A stretch of DNA of 64,000 bases from Deltaproteobacteria bacterium (GTDB lineage: Bacteria > Myxococcota_A > Polyangia > Polyangiales > Sandaracinaceae). Numbering within the stretch: position 1 is the stretch's first letter; every line of letters begins with the position of its first letter. This document shows positions 12,217 to 20,682 of the stretch, one piece after another. The position numbers and the translations under genes are program-made. The stretch lies in the NCBI GenBank assembly GCA_017303575.1, contig JAFLCL010000007.1, forward strand, positions 1 to 64,000, read 5' to 3'. The notes beneath the pieces were generated by a model. The model did no database searches, was not told the DNA's origin, and saw only the letters and a list, made by a program, of their open reading frames with translations.

Positions 12217-13293
12217 TCACACGATCGTCCTGCCCTGCTGCTCCATGAGCGTCGCGGTGTGGTGCGATCGCAGGGCGGTGAAGAGCTCCTCGAGATCGCC
12301 GTTCACCACCTGATCGAGCTTGTGGAGCGTGAGGCCGATGCGGTGATCGGTGACGCGGTTCTGCGGGTAGTTGTAGGTGCGGATCTTCTCCGACCTGTCG
12401 CCCGAGCCGACCATGCTCTTGCGCTCGGCGGCCTCCGCCGCGTGCGCTGCGTCCTGCTCGCGCTCGAGCAGGCGCGCGCGCAGCACCTTCATCGCCTTCG
12501 CCTTGTTCTTGATCTGCGAGCGCTCGTCCTGGCACTTCACGATCAAGCCGCTCGGGCGATGGAGCAGCTGCACCGCGCTGTTCGTGGTGTTGACGCCCTG
12601 ACCGCCGGGACCGCCCGACGCGGCGATCGAGATCTCGAGATCCTTCTCGTCGATCTCGACGTCGACCTCGTCTGCCTCGGGCAGCACGGCCACCGTTGCG
12701 GTCGAGGTGTGGATGCGGCCTTGGCTCTCCGTCGCAGGCACGCGCTGCACGCGGTGCACGCCGCCCTCGAAGCGCATGCGCGAGTAGACGCGATCGCCCG
12801 TCACCGCGCAGACGAGCTCCTTGAGGCCGCCGCCGCTCGCCTCGCTCGTGGAGAGGATCTCCACCTTCCATCCCGCGCGCTCGGCGAAGCGCGAGTACAT
12901 GCGGAACAGATCGGCCGCGAACAGCGCTGCCTCTTCGCCGCCCGTCCCGCTGCGGATCTCGACGATCGTGTTGCGCGCGTCGTTCGGATCCGAGGGCAGG
13001 AGCAGTACCTCGATGCGCTTCTCGAGCTCGCCTCGCTCGACCTCGAGCACCGGCAGCTCTTCCTCGGCCATCTCCCGCAGGTCGGGATCGGCGAGCGCCG
13101 CACGATCGTCGGCGATCTGCGTCTCGACGACCTTGAAGCGACCGTAGGCCGCGGTGAGCAGGCCGAGCTCCGCGTGCTCGCGTCGCAGCGCCGTGTAGCG
13201 CTTGGTGTCCGCGATCACCTCGGCCTCGCAGAGGAGCTCCTCGAGCTCGCGGAACCGCGAGACCAGCGACTCGAGCTTGTCGATCGGGAGCAT
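12217..13293 (-). CDS. prfA: peptide chain release factor 1
   Basis: Class I release factor that recognises UAA and UAG stop codons in the ribosomal A site and triggers peptidyl-tRNA hydrolysis. 358 residues, normal length. The RF1-specific tripeptide PAT at 186-188 (RVPATESQGRIHTS) identifies it as RF1, not RF2, and the universal GGQ is at 230-232. The C-terminal KIRTYNYPQNRVTDHRIG block is also typical. The prmC methyltransferase gene, often directly downstream, is absent here. ATG start at 13293. Confidence 0.97.
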   Translation of the reverse strand: MLPIDKLESLVSRFRELEELLCEAEVIADTKRYTALRREHAELGLLTAAYGRFKVVETQIADDRAALADPDLREMAEEELPVLEVERGELEKRIEVLLLPSDPNDARNTIVEIRSGTGGEEAALFAADLFRMYSRFAERAGWKVEILSTSEASGGGLKELVCAVTGDRVYSRMRFEGGVHRVQRVPATESQGRIHTSTATVAVLPEADEVDVEIDEKDLEISIAASGGPGGQGVNTTNSAVQLLHRPSGLIVKCQDERSQIKNKAKAMKVLRARLLEREQDAAHAAEAAERKSMVGSGDRSEKIRTYNYPQNRVTDHRIGLTLHKLDQVVNGDLEELFTALRSHHTATLMEQQGRTIV

Positions 13294-13357
13294 GGGCGGC
13301 CGTTTCTACGACGGGACACCTCGACGGCAACTCGACGCGTCGGGCACGCTCGCCGCC

Positions 13358-13900
13358 GTGGACCACCGTGCGGAGCTGCTCGCTGCGTTCGACGCGACCG
13401 AGGCGGACCTCGCCGTGAACCGACGTGGTGAGCTCACCGATCGACAGCGGCAGCTCGTTCGCCGTGCCGTCGACGAGGACGCGACCTCCATGTTCGTGAT
13501 CGCGCTCGTGCTGGCCGTCGTGATGTACGGGATCGGCGGGTTTCTCGTCGTCGACGGCCGCGTCTTTCGGGTGGAAGACGGCAGTGACGTCGCGGGCGTG
13601 ATCGGCATCGCGTTCGGTACGTTCGTGCTGCCCACCGCGGGGATCGTGTGGGCCGGCTACACCGCTTGGATCGCCTCGAAGGCGCGCGGAAAGCTGACGG
13701 TGAAGGTCTACGAGGGCGCCGTCGAGACGCGCAGCATCGCGTACAAGCAGTCCGAGGTCTTCGATCTCCGCGTCGCCGGCAAGACCTTCCAGCTCACCCC
13801 GCGCGCCTTCGCCGTGATCGTCTCGGGGGCGCACTACCGCGTGCACATGATCGACGAGATCGCCGCCGTGATCGCGGTCGAGCCCCTCGAGGGCCCCTGA
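13358..13900 (+). CDS. small membrane protein of unknown function
   Basis: About 180 residues if started at the GTG at 13358; a longer product would begin at an ATG at 13292, overlapping the prfA start, but those extra residues are not protein-like. A helical N-terminus (about 1-45) precedes two membrane segments (about 47-67 and 77-100), followed by a basic cytoplasmic stretch and a beta-rich C-terminal domain (about 105-178) resembling PH-like or DUF-type membrane-tethered modules. Not recognised. Divergent from prfA; its promoter would have to lie inside the prfA 5' end. Confidence 0.65.
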   Translation: MDHRAELLAAFDATEADLAVNRRGELTDRQRQLVRRAVDEDATSMFVIALVLAVVMYGIGGFLVVDGRVFRVEDGSDVAGVIGIAFGTFVLPTAGIVWAGYTAWIASKARGKLTVKVYEGAVETRSIAYKQSEVFDLRVAGKTFQLTPRAFAVIVSGAHYRVHMIDEIAAVIAVEPLEGP

Positions 13901-13964
13901 GTCGGTCGAAAACACCGAACGAAAACGGGGCTTTCTCACTTTCGACGAAAAAGATCGGGGCCCT

Positions 13965-13988
13965 TGTCGATCCTCGGGTCGCTCGATC
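13965..13988 (+). promoter_or_regulatory. candidate ECF42-type promoter
   Basis: TGTCGA at 13965-13970 matches the -35 element described for ECF42 sigma factors, which typically drive DGPF-protein genes. CGATC lies at 13984-13988, 13 bp downstream; a second CGAT is at 17 bp. The -10 match to the reported CG(A/T)C is imperfect, so this is tentative. The site is about 80 bp before the DGPF/YCII gene start, within a comparatively AT-rich stretch. Confidence 0.35.
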
Positions 13989-14048
13989 GATGGACGGGCA
14001 CGAGCAGCGAGCGTCGCTGCCCGAACCCAGACACGAGGAAAACGATCC

Positions 14049-14804
14049 ATGGACTACGTGCTTCTCATCCACGCCTCCGAGTCCCACTTCGACAACATGA
14101 CGGAGGCCGAGCAGGGCGAGCTCTTCGCGGGCCACGGCGCGTTCACGAAGGAGCTCTTGGCCACGGGCCGCGGCAGCTCGGGCGCCGCGCTCATGCCGTG
14201 CGCGACCGCGACCTGCCTGCGCGTGCGCAACGGCAAGACCACGCTCACCGACGGCCCGTTCGCGGAGACCAAGGAGCAGCTCGGCGGCTACTACGGCTTC
14301 AGCACCGACGACATCGACGAGGCGCTGACCATGGCGTCGAAGATCCCCGACGCCGCGTACGGCTCCATCGAGGTGCGACCCACGCCGACGTTCGGAGGCG
14401 CGCCGCCGTACCCGCCGACGGCCAAGAAGCCCGAGGACGCGACGAAGGAGTACCTGCTCCTCATCTACGAGGACGAGTCGCGCTGGGCGAGCATGCCCGA
14501 GGCCGAGCGCAACGCGATCTTCGGCCGCTACTTCGCGGTGTCGGCGGAGATGCGCAAGGCCGGCGTGTTCATCGACGGCTCGGCGCTGAGCTCCACGCGC
14601 GAGGCCAAGACCGCGCGCTTGCGAGACGGAAAGCGCGTCGTCTCGGATGGCCCGTTCGCGGAGACGAAGGAGCAGCTCGGCGGCTACTACCGGATCTGGG
14701 CGCGCGATCTCGATCACGCAGTGCAGTTCGCCAAGCAGATCCCGGCGGCCGAGTCCGGCACGATCGAGATCCGTCCGATCATGGACACGAGCGCGTTCGA
14801 GTGA
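14049..14804 (+). CDS. tandem DGPF/YCII-domain protein
   Basis: 251 residues made of two homologous YCII-like (DGPF) domains, about 1-113 and 133-250, each with the signature [15 protein letters not shown] (DGPF at 68-71 and 200-203) and a start of the form YxLLIxxxES. Family members are dimeric ferredoxin-fold proteins, and DGPF proteins are the usual genomic partners of ECF42 sigma factors; the linked sigma gene here fits that. The reaction, if any, is unknown. ATG at 14049 follows AGGAAAA. Its TGA overlaps the GTG start of the sigma factor (GTGA), so translation is coupled. Fusion of two domains in one chain replaces the dimer or two genes found elsewhere. Confidence 0.9.
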   Translation: MDYVLLIHASESHFDNMTEAEQGELFAGHGAFTKELLATGRGSSGAALMPCATATCLRVRNGKTTLTDGPFAETKEQLGGYYGFSTDDIDEALTMASKIPDAAYGSIEVRPTPTFGGAPPYPPTAKKPEDATKEYLLLIYEDESRWASMPEAERNAIFGRYFAVSAEMRKAGVFIDGSALSSTREAKTARLRDGKRVVSDGPFAETKEQLGGYYRIWARDLDHAVQFAKQIPAAESGTIEIRPIMDTSAFE

Positions 14805-16042
14805 GCGAGCGAGGCGACGAGGGCACCCGCTCGGTGGAGGACGTGCTCTCGTCGCTCGTGCGCAGCGAGCGCGTGGCGATCCTCGCCTCGCTCGCGCGTC
14901 GTTACGGCCTCGACATCGCGGAGGAGTCGGTCGATCAGGCGATCGAGGCCGCGCTCGTCCAGTGGCGCGAGCGCGGCGTGCCCCAGCAGCCAGGCGCGTG
15001 GCTGCAGCGCACGGCGTCGCACAAGGCGATGGATCGCGCGCGTCACGTGGCGATCCGTGCGCGTCACCGTCACGAGCTCGAGATCATCACGTCGTCGGTC
15101 GAGGATCGCGAGGCCGACACGACGTTCGGCGACGATCAGCTGCGCCTCCTCTTCACGTGCTGTCACCCCGCGCTCGCCGACGACGCGAAGGTCGCGCTCG
15201 CGCTGCGCATGCTCGCGGGCCTCACGACCGAAGAGGTCGCGCGCGCGTTCCTCGTGAGCGAGGCGACGATGGCGCAGCGCCTCGTGCGCGCGAAGAACAA
15301 GATCCGCGACGCGAAGATCCCGTACGAGGTCCCCGAGCGCAGCGAGCTGCCCGCGCGCATCGAGGGCGTCGCGACGGTGCTCTACCTCGTGTTCAACGAG
15401 GGCTACCTCGCGACGAGAGGCGACCTCCTGCGCGTCGACCTGTGCCTCGAGGCGATCCGTCTCGCCGAGCTCTTCGTGGCGCTGCTGAAGGGGCACCCGG
15501 TGCCGCGCGCGCTGCTCGCGCTGATGTTGCTCGTCCACGCGCGCGCGCCTGCACGAGGGGACGGCGATCGCATGATCCTCCTCGCTGCGCAGGATCGAAC
15601 GCTCTGGGATCACGCGTCGATCGCCCGCGGAGATGCGCTCCTGCGTGAGGCCTTGCTGCTCGGCCCGCCGAGCACGTTCGCGATCGAGGCCGCGATCCAG
15701 GCCCTGCACGATCGCGCGCCGCGCTGGGAGGAGACGGACTTCGCGCAGATCGCGCAGCTCTACGGTGTGCTCGAGCGCTACGACCCCGCGCCGATGGTGC
15801 GCTTGAACCGCGCGGTCGCCGTCGCCATGTGCGACGGGCCCGAGGCTGGCCTCACGATCATCGACGCGCTCGTGAAGGAGGGCTCGCTCGCGCACCAGCA
15901 CCTCTTGTGGTCCTCGCGCGCGGAGCTGCTTCGGCGCATGGGTCGCGTCGACGAAGCAGACGCCGACGATCGACGCGCGCTGTCCCTCACCAAGAACGAG
16001 GCCGAGCGCGCGCTGATCGCCGCACGCATCTCCCGCGACTGA
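14801..16042 (+). CDS. ECF42-type RNA polymerase sigma factor with C-terminal extension
   Basis: 413-residue extracytoplasmic-function sigma factor of the group with a long C-terminal TPR-like extension (DUF6596 type). Sigma region 2 is at about 15-90 ([20 protein letters not shown]), region 4 near 125-175 ([20 protein letters not shown] is the helix-turn-helix). Residues about 190-410 form the helical extension, with [11 protein letters not shown], the hallmark of the group, near 198-208. There is no anti-sigma gene; in this group the extension is thought to control activity. Start is GTG at 14801 overlapping the upstream stop. The stop TGA at 16040-16042 abuts the convergent gene's stop, forming TGATCA. 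Confidence 0.92.
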   Translation: MSERGDEGTRSVEDVLSSLVRSERVAILASLARRYGLDIAEESVDQAIEAALVQWRERGVPQQPGAWLQRTASHKAMDRARHVAIRARHRHELEIITSSVEDREADTTFGDDQLRLLFTCCHPALADDAKVALALRMLAGLTTEEVARAFLVSEATMAQRLVRAKNKIRDAKIPYEVPERSELPARIEGVATVLYLVFNEGYLATRGDLLRVDLCLEAIRLAELFVALLKGHPVPRALLALMLLVHARAPARGDGDRMILLAAQDRTLWDHASIARGDALLREALLLGPPSTFAIEAAIQALHDRAPRWEETDFAQIAQLYGVLERYDPAPMVRLNRAVAVAMCDGPEAGLTIIDALVKEGSLAHQHLLWSSRAELLRRMGRVDEADADDRRALSLTKNEAERALIAARISRD

Positions 16043-17392
16043 TCAGAGGCCGGAGAACAGCGTCGCGAGCTCGCGCTGCTTCTCGCCTTCACGCGGCCAG
16101 TCGGGGCCGCAGGCGACGTAACTGCCGTCCCAGTCGTGGTTGCAGCCGCCGCGTCCTCGATCGCGCTCGACGGCCTCGGGCGGGACGACGATCGAATCGC
16201 CACCGCCGACCTTGCCCAGCGAGCGGAGCGAGAGATCGCCGAAGAACACGAGCAGATCGGGCGCTGCTCCGTTCACTTCGCGCCATGCGTCCTTCGGCCG
16301 AACGAGACGGTGGCCGCGACCGCTCGGATCCTCGATCTGCGTGAGGCTCGCCTCGATGCGCGCGAGCAGAGGCGCGATCTCGTGCGTCTCGACGATCCCC
16401 TCGGGTTCGCGATCGCGCACGTTGAGGAAGACGCGCGCGTAGTAGCCGCCGTCGCTCCACGCCGTGGTGCGCGACCAGTCGACGAGCTCGGGCACGAGCG
16501 GCTCTTCCTCCTCCGGCTCGCGCTTCAACACGAGCAGGCCCTCGCGTCGCAGGTGCTCGTTGACGCGCACGCCGCCGAGCAGCGGTCGCGCGCCGTGATC
16601 GCTCATCACGATCACGTTCGTGTCCCTGCCCGCGCGCTCGATCAGGCGCTCGATGCGCAGATCGAGCAGCGCGTAGTAGTCGCGTGCGCGCCGCGCGAGC
16701 GGGTGATCGCGCACGTGACGCGGATCGTTCGGATCGAGCAGCGGCCAGAACAGGTGGTTGAGACGGTCCGTGCCGATCTCGACCATGAACAAGAGCGTCG
16801 GGTCGTGCGAGCCGAGCACGTGCTCGGCGATGTCGAAGTGCTGACGCGCCATCGCGAAGAGGCCGTCCATCGCGGCGGCGCCCTCGAGCGTGCGATCGAG
16901 ATCCGGCACGTAGGGACCGAAGCGCGATGCGATCTCGTCACCGAGCGACGCAGGGTGTGTGTGCGGGACGTCTGCCCCCGGCGCGAGCATGCACGACACC
17001 TGGACCAGCCGATCGGAGGCGTCGGTACGACTCGGGTACGAAGGCGGCACGAACAGCGCCGCCGCGCGCTGACCGCGATCGATCACGCGATCCCACACGT
17101 GGGGGAAGCGCACGTCGTCGCTGGTGGCGGTGCGCATGCCGTAGGTGCCGGGCACGCGGTTGCGGAAGCCATACAGGCCCAGCTCGCCAGCGTCTCTGCC
17201 CGTCGTCGCGCACGCCCAGGCGGGCACGGTGATCGGCGGCACGACCGAGCGCAGCACGCCCCAGCTGCCCTTGCTGCGCAGGCGTCGCAGCGTCGGCATC
17301 GCGGACGCGAAGCGATCGAAGAGGAGAGACGGCGGCGCGCAGTCGAGGCCGACCACGATCGTGCGCGAGGCCGACCGTCGAGCCGCGCTCAT
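16043..17392 (-). CDS. type I phosphodiesterase/nucleotide pyrophosphatase family protein
   Basis: 449-residue alkaline-phosphatase-superfamily enzyme. Metal-site Asp at GLDCAPPSLL (D17), nucleophile Thr at PPITVPAWA (T55), ADP-like block GTDRLNHLFW and the metal-binding SDHGARPL all match phosphodiesterase/pyrophosphatase relatives. No signal peptide or membrane segment is apparent, so a cytoplasmic enzyme acting on a phosphodiester or phosphonate is likely; substrate unknown. The ATG at 17392 overlaps the TGA of the upstream GST gene (ATGA), implying an operon. A run of charged residues upstream of that ATG is open but not protein-like. Confidence 0.85.
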   Translation of the reverse strand: MSAARRSASRTIVVGLDCAPPSLLFDRFASAMPTLRRLRSKGSWGVLRSVVPPITVPAWACATTGRDAGELGLYGFRNRVPGTYGMRTATSDDVRFPHVWDRVIDRGQRAAALFVPPSYPSRTDASDRLVQVSCMLAPGADVPHTHPASLGDEIASRFGPYVPDLDRTLEGAAAMDGLFAMARQHFDIAEHVLGSHDPTLLFMVEIGTDRLNHLFWPLLDPNDPRHVRDHPLARRARDYYALLDLRIERLIERAGRDTNVIVMSDHGARPLLGGVRVNEHLRREGLLVLKREPEEEEPLVPELVDWSRTTAWSDGGYYARVFLNVRDREPEGIVETHEIAPLLARIEASLTQIEDPSGRGHRLVRPKDAWREVNGAAPDLLVFFGDLSLRSLGKVGGGDSIVVPPEAVERDRGRGGCNHDWDGSYVACGPDWPREGEKQRELATLFSGL

Positions 17393-18207
17393 CGCGCCAG
17401 CTTGTACGGGTGCGCCTCGAGGATGCGATCGCGCGCTGCGATCAGCGTCGCGAGCTCCTTCGCGAGCGAGGGCTCGCTCCATGCGCGGAGGAACGCGGCG
17501 TCGGCCTTGACGAGCGCTTGGCTCGGCGAGACGAACTGCAGCGTCGCCGCGAGCGAGAGATCCGCGAACGTGAGCCGATCGCCCACGAGATACGGGTGAC
17601 GCGCGAGCGTGTCCGAGGCGGACACGAGCACGTCGCGGAGGAGGTTCGTGAGGCCCGCGCGGTCGTAGTCACCCGGGCGACCGTCGGGGCCCGCGAAGCT
17701 CTTGCCCCCGTACTTGTCGAGGATGTAGCGGCACGCGCGACGACCCACGGGCAGCGACGCGCGCTTCACCACGCCGGGCCAGCTCGGCGGCATCGAGCCG
17801 AGGATCGCCGCGTCGTCCTCCGCCATGCGCTCGGTCGCGAGCAGGCGACCCGCCTTCTTCGCGAGCTCGAGGCGATCGAGCCAGCGATCGAGGGCCTCGA
17901 AGTGCTCACGCGGAAACAGCGAGTCCGTCTTGCGGAGCGCGACGCCTTCTTCGTCCGCGAGCTCGGCGATCGCGCGCGAGTCGTGCACCACGCGCCGCTC
18001 GTCGAGCAGCACGGGCACGCTGAGCTTCTCGCGCACGAGGCGCCCCTCCAGGCGCGACAGACGCGCACGCAGCACGGGCTCGCCGATCATCGGGGTGTAC
18101 GCCTCGAAGCGGTACGGCAGCCGATGGAGGTGGAACACCCAGCGCGCCTGGAGGCTCCAAGGCGAGTAAGGGATTCCGACGATCGTCGCGCGTGGCGAGA
18201 GGCTCAC
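17389..18207 (-). CDS. glutathione S-transferase family protein
   Basis: 272 residues with an N-terminal thioredoxin-like domain (about 6-85: GIPYSPWSLQARW replaces a CPYC-type active site, then SVPVLLDERRVVHDSRAIAE with the cis-Pro VPVL and the glutathione-contact DSRAI) and an all-helical C-terminal domain (about 100-265, with GDRLTFADLSLAATL as the N-capping box). Cysteine is absent from the active-site position, so Ser or Tyr chemistry, or a non-catalytic role, is expected. Start is GTG at 18207. It is the first gene of a two-gene unit with the phosphodiesterase. Confidence 0.85.
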   Translation of the reverse strand: MSLSPRATIVGIPYSPWSLQARWVFHLHRLPYRFEAYTPMIGEPVLRARLSRLEGRLVREKLSVPVLLDERRVVHDSRAIAELADEEGVALRKTDSLFPREHFEALDRWLDRLELAKKAGRLLATERMAEDDAAILGSMPPSWPGVVKRASLPVGRRACRYILDKYGGKSFAGPDGRPGDYDRAGLTNLLRDVLVSASDTLARHPYLVGDRLTFADLSLAATLQFVSPSQALVKADAAFLRAWSEPSLAKELATLIAARDRILEAHPYKLAR

Positions 18208-18282
18208 CCGAGCTTGATAACACGCCCTCGCCGCGTCGCGGACGCACGAACATGCCAGCGAGCGCCCCCGACGGCCCCGAGA

Positions 18283-19152
18283 TCAGCGACGACGCTTGGG
18301 ATCGCGCGGCTTCTTCGCGCTCGAGGTGGGCCAGCGTCGCGCGCGCTCGAGCTCGGTGCTGATCGCGCGCAGCTCCTCGAGGCTCGCTGCGTCGATCCAC
18401 GCGCTTCGCGCGTCGTCGATCGGGATGTCGAGCACCCGACAGACCCTCCGAACGGCGCGTGCCTCTGCCCGCGCCTCACCTCGGAGCTCACCTCGGACTT
18501 CACCTCGAGCCTCACCTCGGGCTTCGATACGGGCGACGAGGTCGGGTCGTCGTGCCTCGAGCGCCGCGAGCACGGCCTCGTCGACGCGCGCCGTGTCGAG
18601 CATCGCGCCGACGGGCAACGGGGCGGCGAGGCTCGGGTGGACGATCTCTTCGTCGAGATGGATGGGCCGAAACGCGTCGGTCCGTCGATCCCACTCGAGC
18701 GCGCGGTTCTTCGTGAGCACGAGCGCGAACACTCGCTCGACGCCGCGCGCGACCAGCTTCCGCGCCTTTCGTTTCGTCAGCGACAGACGCTGCTTGGAGA
18801 CGATCTCGAACGCGAGGACGTCGAGCCGTCGGCCTCCCGTCTCGGGGTCGATTCCCGCGGGAAACACGCTCGCGTCGGGGGCGAAGTCGCTCGTCTCGTC
18901 GGTGCGCGTGAGCATGTCGATCGCCGCGGCGTAGCCAGGCGCGACGTGCGCACCGAGTAGGTACGCGAGCGTCAGGTGCCGCATCGCGTGCGGCGGGTCG
19001 GCGCCGGGCGGCGACATCACGAGTCGTCCTTCGAGGATCTCTGCGCGCGAGCCAGGCGCAACGAGACGTTCGTCGATCGCGGGCAGTGGTCTCGGTGTGC
19101 GCAGCGTCGCTCGGACTGTCGCTCGGGCCATCGCATCGGGATTGTACGGCAT
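18283..19152 (-). CDS. Uma2 family protein with RGE-repeat C-terminal extension
   Basis: 289 residues. The N-terminal about 190 form a Uma2/DUF820 nuclease-like fold (EILEGRLVMSPPG, then FAPDASVFPAGID with the metal Asp, and VLAFEIVSKQRLSLTKRKAR as the E-x-S/K core). After it comes a short repetitive charged helix (ARGEARGEVRGELRGEAR, encoded by 12-bp tandem units) and a small helical tail. Such repeat tails occur in Uma2 and Rpn-like transposase-nuclease proteins. ATG at 19152 has a good ribosome site GGAGG 6 bp before. Divergent from 3-hydroxybutyryl-CoA dehydrogenase. Different in sequence from the Uma2 protein at 11620. Confidence 0.85.
   Translation of the reverse strand: MPYNPDAMARATVRATLRTPRPLPAIDERLVAPGSRAEILEGRLVMSPPGADPPHAMRHLTLAYLLGAHVAPGYAAAIDMLTRTDETSDFAPDASVFPAGIDPETGGRRLDVLAFEIVSKQRLSLTKRKARKLVARGVERVFALVLTKNRALEWDRRTDAFRPIHLDEEIVHPSLAAPLPVGAMLDTARVDEAVLAALEARRPDLVARIEARGEARGEVRGELRGEARAEARAVRRVCRVLDIPIDDARSAWIDAASLEELRAISTELERARRWPTSSAKKPRDPKRRR
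18473..18532 (-). repeat. 12-bp tandem repeat inside Uma2 gene
   Basis: Five in-frame 12-bp units, consensus GCCTCACCTCGG on the plus strand, encoding a four-residue repeat (E-x-R-G) on the minus strand. The fifth unit is diverged. Length can change by unit without breaking the frame. Confidence 0.85.
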
Positions 19153-19246
19153 CGCCGCCCTCCGTCCGCGAGGTCGCGGGCACGTCGTGCGGACTGACAC
19201 GTGAAGCCTCGCGAGCGGTTCGAGCCGCGTGATAACAACGCGGCCC

Positions 19247-20122
19247 ATGAGCAACATCGCGAGCGTCGTCGTCGTCGGATCGGGAACCATGGGGCACGGG
19301 ATCGCGCAGGTCTGCGCGCACGCGGGCCTGCGCGTGACGCTCACGGACGTGTCCGACGCCGTCGTCGGCAAGGGCAAGGCGTCGATCGAGAAGAGCCTCG
19401 CGAAGATGCAGGAGAAGGGGCGCGTCACCGCGGAGCAGGCGCAGGCGACGCTCGCAGCGATCACGCTCTCGACCGATCCGATCGCCGCGAGCGCGAGCGC
19501 GGATCTGATCGTCGAGGCAGTGCCCGAGCGCATGGAGCTCAAGCTCGACCTCGTGAAGAAGGTCTCCGAGGCGGCGCCGGCGCACGCGATCGTGGCCACC
19601 AACACGAGCTCGCTGTCGGTCACCGAGATCGCGGGCGTGGCCAAGGATCCTTCGCGCGTGGTGGGCCTCCACTTCTTCAACCCCGTGCCCGTGATGGAGC
19701 TGCTCGAGATCGTGCGCGCGATGCAGACGAGCGACGAGGTCATCGATCGCGCGCGCAGCTTCGCGACGCAGATCGCGAAGAAGCCGATCGTCGTGAAGGA
19801 CGCGCCCGGCTTCGCCACGAGCCGCCTCGGCGTGATCCTCGGCTGCGAGGCGATCCGCATGCTGGAGTCGGGCGTCGCGTCCGCGGAGGACATCGATGCC
19901 GCGATGGAGCTCGGCTACCGGCACCCGATGGGCCCGCTGAAGCTCACCGATCTCGTGGGCCTCGACGTGCGCCTGATGATCCTCGATCACCTGCACAAAG
20001 AGCTGGGCGAGCAGTTCCGCCCGCCGTCGCTCCTTCGTCAGATGGTGCGTGCGGGCCGCCTCGGTCGGAAGTCTGGGCGCGGCTTCTACGACTACACGAG
20101 CGCGAACGAGACGAAGAAGTGA
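19247..20122 (+). CDS. hbd: 3-hydroxybutyryl-CoA dehydrogenase
   Basis: NAD(P)-dependent dehydrogenase interconverting acetoacetyl-CoA and 3-hydroxybutyryl-CoA, in short-chain fatty acid or butyrate metabolism. About 291 residues, standard single-function length. Rossmann motif GSGTMGHGIAQ (G11, G13, G16) at the N-terminus; NTSSLSVTEIA near 119-129; catalytic His H142 (LHFFNPVPVMELLE) with E154; C-terminal helical domain ending in GRKSGRGFYDY, diagnostic for the family. The ATG at 19247 starts right before the Rossmann strand; an in-frame GTG 18 bases upstream is possible. Monocistronic, facing a divergent Uma2 gene about 94 bp away. Confidence 0.95.
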   Translation: MSNIASVVVVGSGTMGHGIAQVCAHAGLRVTLTDVSDAVVGKGKASIEKSLAKMQEKGRVTAEQAQATLAAITLSTDPIAASASADLIVEAVPERMELKLDLVKKVSEAAPAHAIVATNTSSLSVTEIAGVAKDPSRVVGLHFFNPVPVMELLEIVRAMQTSDEVIDRARSFATQIAKKPIVVKDAPGFATSRLGVILGCEAIRMLESGVASAEDIDAAMELGYRHPMGPLKLTDLVGLDVRLMILDHLHKELGEQFRPPSLLRQMVRAGRLGRKSGRGFYDYTSANETKK

Positions 20123-20134
20123 CTCCTGGCCCTC

Positions 20135-20341
20135 TCACGAGGTGACGCGGTAGTCCTCGGCCTCGACGGCGTGCACGAGGGCCTCGCGGCTGACGTCGCC
20201 TTCGATGCGCGCGTGCCCGACCTTCGTCGCGTCGAGCGACACGTCGGCCTTCGTCACGCCGGGGACCTTGGAGAGCGCCTCGCGCACGGCGCTCACGCAG
20301 TGCCCGCAGCTCATGCCTTCGATCGTGAGCTCGTGGGTCAT
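20135..20341 (-). CDS. heavy-metal-associated (HMA) domain protein, copper-chaperone-like
   Basis: 68-residue single HMA domain with the metal site GMSCGHC (C12, C15) and the family's VPGV-KADVSL and AVEAEDY elements. Members bind Cu(I) and pass it to P-type ATPases; no ATPase gene is nearby. Good ribosome site GAGGAG before ATG 20341. It lies 7 bp after the stop of the next gene upstream, so both are likely co-transcribed. Confidence 0.9.
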   Translation of the reverse strand: MTHELTIEGMSCGHCVSAVREALSKVPGVTKADVSLDATKVGHARIEGDVSREALVHAVEAEDYRVTS

Positions 20342-20348
20342 GCGCTCC

Positions 20349-20666
20349 TCACGCGGCCTGCGGCGCCGCGGCCAAGACGGTGCGGAGGTGCGCGATCTCT
20401 CGCCTGGCCTCCTCGATGAGCTCCCGGCACTCGGAGCGACGAACGCCGATCAGGTAGGCCTGCGTCGCGACGAGCGCGGGGGTGCAGAGGAGCACGATCA
20501 CGGCGTACAGCGTGCCGAAGTAGAGCGCCGGCAAAGCAACGAGCCCGAACGCAGCCAGGAGATGCTTGCGCGCCCACTGCCTGTCGAGGATCGCGAGCTC
20601 CTTCTGCAGTCGGGAGAGCTCGCCCTCGAGCAGCGTGACGCGCGCTCTGGGATCGGTCTTCGCCAT
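20349..20666 (-). CDS. small coiled-coil membrane protein
   Basis: 105 residues: an N-terminal charged coiled-coil-like helix (about 8-35), one long or two short membrane segments (about 36-73), and a C-terminal amphipathic helix (about 75-100). No known motif. Co-oriented and 7 bp upstream of the HMA gene; 16 bp downstream of the preceding lipoprotein gene, so it may belong to a four-gene unit running from 23081 to 20135. Confidence 0.7.
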   Translation of the reverse strand: MAKTDPRARVTLLEGELSRLQKELAILDRQWARKHLLAAFGLVALPALYFGTLYAVIVLLCTPALVATQAYLIGVRRSECRELIEEARREIAHLRTVLAAAPQAA

Positions 20667-20682
20667 CGGACGGGGGTGTGCC

